Assembly: GCA_037042915.1 (NCBI GenBank)
Contig: CM073198.1
Span: 2,728,001-2,792,000, forward strand
DNA: 64,000 nucleotides
From: Auricularia sp. M13
Taxonomy: Eukaryota > Basidiomycota > Agaricomycetes > Auriculariales > Auriculariaceae
Direction: 5' to 3'
The notes beneath the pieces are model-generated. The model was not told the origin of the DNA. It did no database searches and saw nothing but the letters and a program-made list of their open reading frames with translations. Positions 56,426-64,000 of this stretch are shown one piece after another. Every line of letters starts with the position of its first letter. Positions within the stretch are counted from its first letter, which is position 1. Position numbers and translations under genes: made by a program.

Positions 56426-58789
56426 TCAGCTCTTGCGATGAAGTTCGGACTGCCTGATGCGCTTCCGCGCCGCGTGCTCAATGCTGAGCCGCTTGTCCGC
56501 CACGCGCTCCTTAACAGCCAAAGAACGCCTCACGTGCTTCAGGCCGAGACTGTCCTGGTGCCCATGCGACGCAGTGCGCTTTTCGGCAAGCTTCGCCACA
56601 ACCTTGGAACGGGAGATGCGCGGACGGCGTGGCGCGAGTCCGGGTTTCACGACCACCTTTTCCACCGCGGGTTCACCTTGCATTCCGACCTTCTCCGAGG
56701 CAGGTTCCCCAGCGGCTGGTGCGGGAGCGTTCGTAATGGCCGCCAACTTCGGGAGAGGCGGGACTGGCGGAGGCGCTTCCCGGACGCTGGCGAGCGGAGA
56801 TTTCGCAGTACCAGCGCTGCTGACCCGCACACGATTCTGAGTCTTGGCGAGAGAACTGGCGGTGGGTGCGAGTAACCTAGATGAAGCGCGCGGCTGAAGA
56901 GATGCACGAGAGCTGACGCTTGTCTTCCCGACGGATGGAGAGCGCATAGAATTCATCGTCATATCACCCGCCTTGCTAGACGTCGAAACCTTGCGCCCCA
57001 GACCCTGAGGTTGTGATGTCGCTGATGAAGAGCGGACCGATGGGGCGCGTTTCGGCGCCGTCGTCAAGGTCGACGGCCTTGACACTGGGCCCAGCGCGGG
57101 CTTGGCCACCTTGGCCGGAGGCTTGACCAGCGTAGAAGGTTTCAGAGTGGGCTTAACATCTGGCTTCGTCGCCGGGTTCCGACCCCAGAGACGACCGACG
57201 AACGATTTCGCGGTGGACATCAGTCCGCCTTTCACTGCGTACAGCTTTGAGTACAAAACCAACAGCGATCAAAAGAAATACACAGACCTGGTCCTGCACC
57301 TGGAGCCACACTGACGCGCCCACGGCTGCTGCGTCTCCTCGCACGCGACATCTCGAGTTTCTTCTTGACGTTCTGCCGCTCGTTCACGATCACTACCTCG
57401 GGCGCTGATTTCGCACTGGGCTCGACGACCTGCACTCGCTGCCTCTTGGGGCTTCTGTTCAGGTCCTCGTCATCGCCGGCGTTCGTAAGCGACCGCTTCT
57501 TTCCGTCATCATCGTCTTCCAGCTTGCGCTTGCCGCCGATGACTGGGGACGTGCGTTTAGCGGCATAATGGTTTAGGATGGAATCCATGTTCTCGAAGAC
57601 TGCGTCGTGTGCCTTGGCAAAGCGGGCCGCGGTGTCGCTCTTCGCGTGTCCCGCCATTGAGGCGGAAGGCTGCGATACGGCAGGCTTGTCCTTCTTGAGA
57701 ATGTTGAGGTCAAGTGCAGCATTAGTACCCTGCAGACCCATACGGCGATTCATCTCGTCCAGAACGGCGTTGGCTGCATTCGCGAACTGGATGTTAGAGA
57801 CCTTGGCTTCGGGCGAACCGAACACGAAGGGCGCAGGGAGAGGAGATCGGCGCGTCGAGGGCGTGCGAGACGGAGTAGGCGCCGCAAGGCGCGAGCGAGT
57901 GGGTGTTGGGAACGCGCCCGGCATAGCGCCACCGTCTTCGTCCTGCTCCTCGGCAGGCTTAAGGCGCGTAGAGAGCGGCGAAGCCTCCGCAAGCTGGAAG
58001 CTGGGAGCGACAGGCCTGAGAGCGGGCGTGGCTGAGCCCCACGATACGGACTGTCCAGACACAAGGCGGATGGTGGGTGGCGCGTCGGGGTCATCAGGTG
58101 GTGCGCTTTCGTTGCAAAGCGAGGGCGGAAGAGCCAACGACTCAGCGTCGTATTCTTTGGCACTAGCGACAAGAGATGTGTTGGCCTCCTCGTCGATGTC
58201 CATTGGTGCGAGCCGGCTGCGCAGGGATGACGAGTTCGACACGGAAACCGACTTGTTGAGGCCAAGAACCGAGCCCGCGCGAACCAAGGAGCTAGCAAAG
58301 GTCTTGATAGAAGAGCTCACCGAGCTCTGACCTGCAGAGGAAAGTGTGAGAAGAGAAAGGAAGCGGCTCTGCGGTGCCACGCGCACTCTTTATACCAGGA
58401 TTGTCGGTGCCAAATTCATTTGGGCTCTGGATGTTGACGCTGGAAGTCAAGCTGGAAGAGGAGGCCGCGGGAATGTCGTCTAGGACCCTGAACTCCTGGA
58501 GTATCTCCCACTGCTGGCTCGGTCGTCCAGACTCGTCCTGCATGGTCACGTCGCCTTCGTCCTCGTCCCCTGAGACTGACGATGCAAGCACGACCGTCGT
58601 ATTTCCACCGCTAGAGTCCACACCGTCGCGCGCTTCTGGGGGCAGCGAGGCCGCATAGGCTTGGAGTTTGTCGATGAGGTCGACGTTCTTGCCCGACGCC
58701 TTAATGCCATGTTTCTTGCAGAGCCTGACAAGCTGCTCGCGCTTGAGCGAGTGGAGCGCGGGGGAGTTGAAGAGTATGTCTGCTGCCAT
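56426..58789 (-). CDS. SAP-domain nuclear protein, otherwise uncharacterised
   Basis: 749 residues in three exons (58387-58789, 57288-58331, 56426-57228). A SAP motif lies at the very N-terminus (ALHSLKREQLVRLCKKHGIK, DLIDKLQAYAASL), predicting DNA or chromatin binding. The rest is disordered, Ser/Pro-rich and basic, with SP/TP sites (TPTRSRLAAPTPSRTPSTRR), possible nuclear signals (KRKLEDDDDGKKRS, SPKRQRVQVVE) and short repeated-looking basic helices near the end (SLGLKHVRRSLAVKERVADK; IEHAARKRIRQSELH). No enzymatic domain is seen. It may be a spindle or chromosome-associated protein; that is a guess. It is divergent from SLX1. Confidence 0.7.
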
Positions 58790-59014
58790 CGTCGCCACTG
58801 ATGCTGATGGTGGCAGATTCTCGAGGGCTCAGACTCAGAGTGAGCAAGCAGATCGTTGGTTGAGTTGGTTTCCGTCGGGATTAGCCGCCACCGCGCCTTT
58901 CCTCCGAAGGTCACGTGCTGCTACGTAAACAACACCTGCAGAACAATTGTGGCACCGCGTCTCGGCGTACGGACAGCCCGCCAGTGGCTCAAGCACTTTG
59001 ACGCTCTCGCCGCA

Positions 59015-61337
59015 ATGGATTCCGTCGCGGAATCATCGCCAGCAAAGGCGAAGTCGCGCTCATCGCTCGTCCACCATGCTTTTCCATCCTTCTACGCCTG
59101 CTACTTGCTCAAGTCCTGTCGCACACCCTCAAGCACGGCTACAGTGCGTCACACATGACACCCACTGAACTGCCTTGACTGAATGCAACAGTATATTGGC
59201 AGCACTCCCCACCCGCCGCGCAGAATACGGCAACATAACGGAGAGATACAGGGCGGCGCGTGGAAAACGCGTAAAAGCCGTCCTTGGGAGATGGTACGCG
59301 CGTTAGCACCTTAAATTGTCTGACGCTCACCCTCACACAACTCAGAATATGCTCATCTACGGATTTCCGAGCAAACTTGCGGCACTGCAGGCTGAATGGG
59401 CCTGGCAGAATCCATCGAAGACGCGCCATTTCAAAACCATTCGCGAGCAGGGTGTCTTCTCGAGTAACGGCAAGTCTCTCAGGAAGAACATTCTGTACGT
59501 ACAGTGGATCTGTGCTCTATATGCGAGCTGATCATAATGTTGAACAGTGTGGCGAGACTGATGCTCAGCTCCCACCCATATAATCTATGGCCGCTGCACG
59601 TCAAAATATTCACAACCGACGCCATGCGACACTGGGGAGACGCCGCGCGTAGTACCCCACCGTTGCCCAATGGCCTGACGGTGCAGATAGAGCTTGAAGG
59701 TATCGACGGTAAAAGTGGCAAGCCGGGCTCTGGACGGAGCGGCCCTATTGACGTTACAGACGGTACGTTTCTATTGAACCGATGGCGCCTGTGCGAACGA
59801 TCCACCGACTGTTTGTAGATGCATTCACCAAGGCGCACCTGGCAAAACACAAGGCTATGCAGAGTAGCCCGTGTGCTTGCGCTGTATGTAACGAGGAGTT
59901 GGACCTACATACAACCGTATGTGGCCCAGTTTGAGAATCCCGCCCACTGCTGATCCCGCTCTGTCGCCATTGAAGGACCCATTGACGATCGCGCTCTGTC
60001 CGAGCAAATCATGTACCAGCATTTCGCACTTGACCTGCCTGGCGGACAAATTCATGTCCAAGGAACTCTCGCCGTCCTCGGAGCCCACGCGGAGCATTCT
60101 CCCACGAGGCGGTAACTGTCCTGGCTGTTCGCAATATGTGCTCTGGGGCGACATTGTCAAGGGCTGTTATCGGCGTCACGTGGGTAAGGCAGTCGCTGCC
60201 GTACCTGACGCAGAAGCGGAAAACGATGGCCAGTTTAGGAGGACAAAGCGAAGTTCCAAAAAAGGCACCGCGATGCTTGACGAAGGCACGCACGAATTCT
60301 TCGACCTTGAGGCCGTCAGCGCGTGCTCAGAGGACGACGAGCCCGGACCGTCTGTCCCGTCTCCGCAGCTCCCAAATAAGAAGAAACGGGGACGTCCGCC
60401 AAAGGCCAAAGAGGCCATACTAGGCTCATCAGACACTCGAGCATATTCTCCAGTGACCGATGCCGTCAACTTGGACTTCTTCTCATCTGCAGAGGAGCCT
60501 CTTGCGACTCCTAAGAAGCGGAACGGTCGACGGCCAAATTCCAAGACGGTCAGTGGAGAAGTGCGGTCGCGTGGGAGGCCGACGAAGGCTGCGTCTGCTT
60601 CTGTCAGCGATATTGCTGCGGTGACAGCTGCAGTGGGTGCACCGACACCGCAGGCATCTCCTTCTCCTCGGCGCCGCGGCAGGCCACCTAGGAACAAAAC
60701 GAACGCTGCTCGCATCGCTCCGGCGCGTGCTCGCGAGCAGTTATCTGGCGAATTCTTTGATATCATGGCCCGTGACTCTTCCGACAACGATTTCCCCTCA
60801 CTGCCACCAGCGCCAATCCCACCCACAGGAAAGAAGGCGACACGTGTGCAAATGGCTACATACAGTGCCAATCTAAACGAAATATTAGCTTCCGACGACG
60901 TCAGTACTGCAAGCCTGGCGCGCAATCACCCGACGGCCGACGCGCACGCTGGCTCCAGTGTGTCAACGGCCGCGGCAGCAGCAGCACCCTCATCACTGCC
61001 TTTGGCCATTGCCAAGGATTTAGCGCGACACGAGGCAGTCACGTTGAAGCGTGCGCCTCGCTCAACCGGGTTACGGGCCCGAAATCCGCACGATAACCCC
61101 ACGCATTCGACGACTGCCACATCGCAGAGTCGAGTTCGGCAGATAGCTGCTATATTCGACGATTCGGATTCTCCGGCTTCATGTTCCCTGCGACCCAAGA
61201 TTCGCTTAGGAATCGCAGCACCTCCACCTGCGGATATGTCGACGCGGAACTGTGCAGATGATCAAACCACGCCCCCAAGCTCACGGGCACAGTTCGCGCT
61301 TCCTGCACACAATCTGGACGTAATTGACCTCACTTGA
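59015..61337 (+). CDS. SLX1: SLX1 structure-specific endonuclease with AT-hook tail
   Basis: 684 residues in six exons (59015-59143, 59192-59293, 59346-59494, 59548-59762, 59819-59916, 59976-61337). The GIY-YIG nuclease core starts near residue 25: [10 protein letters not shown], then [30 protein letters not shown] and [17 protein letters not shown]. The C4HC3 zinc finger reads [24 protein letters not shown] and [12 protein letters not shown]. With Slx4 it resolves branched DNA. The last ~400 residues are unusual: acidic and Ser-rich stretches with at least four RGRP/RRPN AT-hook-like motifs ([31 protein letters not shown]) and an acidic end resembling a SUMO-interacting motif (LDVIDLT). Confidence 0.92.
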
Positions 61338-61706
61338 CATTGCTACACCATATGCCAGCCTTGTCAGCGTCGAATTCCTGACTAGGCTTCCAGAAGATCG
61401 TGTCATGTATTGCGCACCATGCAAGTTATCCACTGTACCTGCACGTGTACTCTAGAAATTCGATGTAATCTCTCACTCGTGAATCGCGATAATCATCAGC
61501 CTCGTGCTCGACACCAAGTCCACAATCCTCCACTTGGGAACCATCCTGCCAGGACAGTATCGTCTGCCTCTGGTCAATGAAACGTGCGGGGGAGCAAAGC
61601 ATCTGGATTGTAGCGGTTGTGGAGGTTACGTAACATGCGACAAAACCATGTCCATGAGGGAAATGCAACGATTCAGAATGTCCAACGTTACAACGTGAAA
61701 GGGGAA
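61338..61706. other. Convergent 3' intergenic region
   Basis: 369 bp between SLX1 and the chitin synthase stop codons. No gene seen. Confidence 0.5.
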
Positions 61707-64000
61707 TTAAGTGCGGCTATAAAGGGCGCGCTCGATCATAGCGTTTATGGCAGCTTTTCGCGAAGAAAGGTCTGTAGCGAAATGATCCTCCAGGCGTTGC
61801 CGGATCTCTCGCTTTGTAATAGTATTGAGGTCGGCCTCCTTGACGATGGCTTGGACGGTGCTCTCGAGCTCTATGTCGCTCGGTCCGCCCAAGTCGTCGA
61901 AAGGACTGCTAACCTGCGGCACGTTCACGTCCAAGTAGCCAGTCACTGGTCGAGATGGCGACACGCTCGGGGGCGTATTGCCTTTCGAGACTGACTGATA
62001 CCCGGCCTGGTAACCAGGGTATAGGTGGGCTTGAGACTGTGCAGGCGAATAGCTGCGAGACATCGGGGCATCGTAATAGGTTTCTCGACCGTAGTTGGAC
62101 ACCGTCCGGTTGTCGTACTCGTCCTTGAGCTTGGGAGGTGGCACCCACGAGCCAATGCTATGGTTGGATTCCTTGTCCCACAGCTCGTTCTCCTGCAGCC
62201 GCAAGTGAGACAATGATACCAACGAACGTAGGTACGGCTTGGACATACGTAGTCGTTCCAAGACTTCAACGGAATAGACCGCGGATCGAACTTGCCCTCG
62301 TCCTGGAACAGAATTAGCGCGCTCACATCGATATACCGGCAGAAAACATACATGAACAATGAGCTTCTTGCCTTTCTCGCCAAGTACCACACGAGTAGCA
62401 CCCCAGGAGAAGTCGTCCATCTTCCAGAACGCATAGAGTGGCAGGAAGAAAGAAAACGCCGGAATAGCCAGAATGTAGAAAATCATCCAGCCGATCATAT
62501 CCCACTTCCTCCGGAATATGAAGATGAGTGCTTGAAGGCCGTAGATGGCGGCGAGCATGATGAGCGACAACTGCGGGATGCCAGTACCCTCCGCGACGAT
62601 AAGGTAGATGAGATATGCGATCTGGAAACAAAAACATAAGTATTGACACGGAGGAACAAATCGAGGATCACTGACGTAGGCCACCTGGACTGGTTGCACA
62701 ATTGTTGACAACAGGTCGATGAAGACCACGAAGCGCATGGAGAAACAGCAGAATCCACACAAACGGTCAAGGAACACCAACTCGGCCAAGTTATGGATTG
62801 TGGAATTGATCCAACGACGACGCTGCGAGAGGAGAATCTTCCATTCGTCTGGGGCAACAGTGTAGGCGTGGGCGTCTCGCACGAACTGGGTCTTGTTGGA
62901 AGGGAAGTGCTTGAGGAGGAGCGTCGTCAGGTAGCGATCCTCGCCGAGATGTAGTAGGTTCTTCATATGAAGAGTGTCGACCCGATTCTCCGAGTAATCT
63001 TGGATAACCTGGTTGGAAACGAAAAGCGGCTTATGGGTGTCGGCCGTTCGTAGGCGATACATGGTGAAACAACCGGGTAAGCAAGTCACAGAGCCGAACA
63101 AGCTTTCGAATGCTTTCGCAAGATGATGCGAGATGAAGTACTCGTAGACCTACCACGCAATTAGTGAAATATCGCTGCTAGCAGTCAAAGGATTCTCACC
63201 TGCATCATCGTGATGATTGACTGTTTCGAATTGGCCAACGAGGTCTCGCCGCAAACACCGATGAGCTTCTTGTCATGCATCATCCTAAACGATGTGAGTG
63301 AGGGAAGAATGACATCACGAATGAAAGACGCACGCAGATACGAGACGATTGAGCGACAGCGGTTCAACGGTAGTATCGGCATCGACCACCAGTAGATATT
63401 CGTAGAACGTTGGGTTGACTCCGATGACGTTCTTGATCTGGTGGTATATTTCCAGCTCGAGTGGGTTCATAGGCGCGTTGAAGTGAACCTGTGGACGGCA
63501 AATTAAGCCATGGAACAAAATTGCGGGTTAAAAAGAGCATACCTTGTTAAGGAAGTGCATCAAGACCATCTGGGAGTCACGCTTGCCACGATTGCCAGGA
63601 CGCTGCCTCTCGGTCGGCTTCCCGACCTTGACGACGACGAGGTATGGAACGACATGGCCGCCACATTCGTACAAACCAGAATACACCTTGCCCATGTTGT
63701 GTTGCTTGGCGCCCTCGCCGAGCGAGAGGAAACTCAACGGCTCAGGATCGAGGTTGGGATCGGCACCAAGAATGTCGAGGACGATGCGCGGCGTGGGCCG
63801 ATCGTTTCCAGAACCCACGATATTGCCATCGCAGATGATAAACAGTAGCTTGCGTTTGTCGTCATACCGCAGCTTGGCCAACGAGTCGATGGTGTGCCGC
63901 ATAGACTCCTCGCCTTCGGTGTAGCAAGGAACCTGGCAAATGACGAACTTGTCGTGATCCTCTGGGGCACGCGGCGCGCCGAAGTGAAGAGCAGCCAAGA
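61707..64000 (-). CDS. Chitin synthase with C-terminal DEK-type domain, 5' part missing
   Basis: The gene enters from the right edge; only the catalytic and C-terminal parts are seen. Landmarks in order are [75 protein letters not shown], the catalytic [16 protein letters not shown] and the processivity motif [16 protein letters not shown]. Several membrane spans follow. The C-terminal ~60 residues ([29 protein letters not shown]) form a DEK-type domain. That domain points to the class V/VII group, whose members often carry an N-terminal myosin motor; that part would lie outside the window. It makes chitin at the plasma membrane. Confidence 0.92.

Overview
The window reads as nuclear DNA of a filamentous basidiomycete, most likely an Agaricomycete. 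Coding sequence is GC-rich. Nearly every gene is cut by many 45-65 nt introns with GTRNGT donors and CAG/TAG acceptors. Gene spacing is tight. A divergently transcribed pair of homeodomain genes (HD2 at 40419-42421, HD1 at 42597-44727) has the layout of a basidiomycete A/b mating-type locus. A clampless-1 (Clp1-like) gene lies 10 kb to its right. I see no rRNA, tRNA, CRISPR array or viral element. Exon positions were worked out by hand from frame continuity, splice sites and family conservation.

Layout, left part (1-28.9 kb): the 3' end of RPB2, RanGAP (RNA1), the Fe-S assembly ATPase Cfd1, a long three-RRM protein, RPB6, a ten-exon flavin monooxygenase, an Hst3/Hst4-type sirtuin, an ICT1-like peptidyl-tRNA hydrolase, an uncharacterised protein with C-terminal membrane segments, SURF1, an uncharacterised multispan membrane protein, a 1053-residue Ser/Pro-rich protein, a four-helix voltage-sensor-like protein and the TFIIIB subunit Bdp1.

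Middle (29-46.6 kb): SLA2, an alpha/beta hydrolase and a second copy of that hydrolase. The second copy has one intron grown to about 3.16 kb; it holds a MYND-finger gene inside a segment bounded by a perfect 17-bp inverted repeat (36035-39123). The HD2/HD1 mating-type pair and a secreted or membrane protein of unknown role follow.

Right part (47-64 kb): mitochondrial ribosomal protein L2 and the AAA+ ATPase Rvb2, whose start codons are only 51 bp apart; UPF3; an alternative NADH dehydrogenase; Clp1; a SAP-domain protein; an SLX1 nuclease with a long AT-hook tail; and the 3' end of a chitin synthase with a DEK-type C-terminus that runs off the window.

Most genes are housekeeping: transcription (RPB2, RPB6, Bdp1), nuclear transport (RNA1), mitochondrial translation and respiration (ICT1-like, L2, SURF1, NDH-2), chromatin and repair (sirtuin, Rvb2, SLX1), endocytosis (SLA2) and cell wall (chitin synthase). 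The distinctive parts are the mating-type region with SLA2 and Clp1 nearby, and the gene cassette nested in the hydrolase intron. I found no clearly new defence or mobile system; the nested cassette is the best candidate for something unusual.
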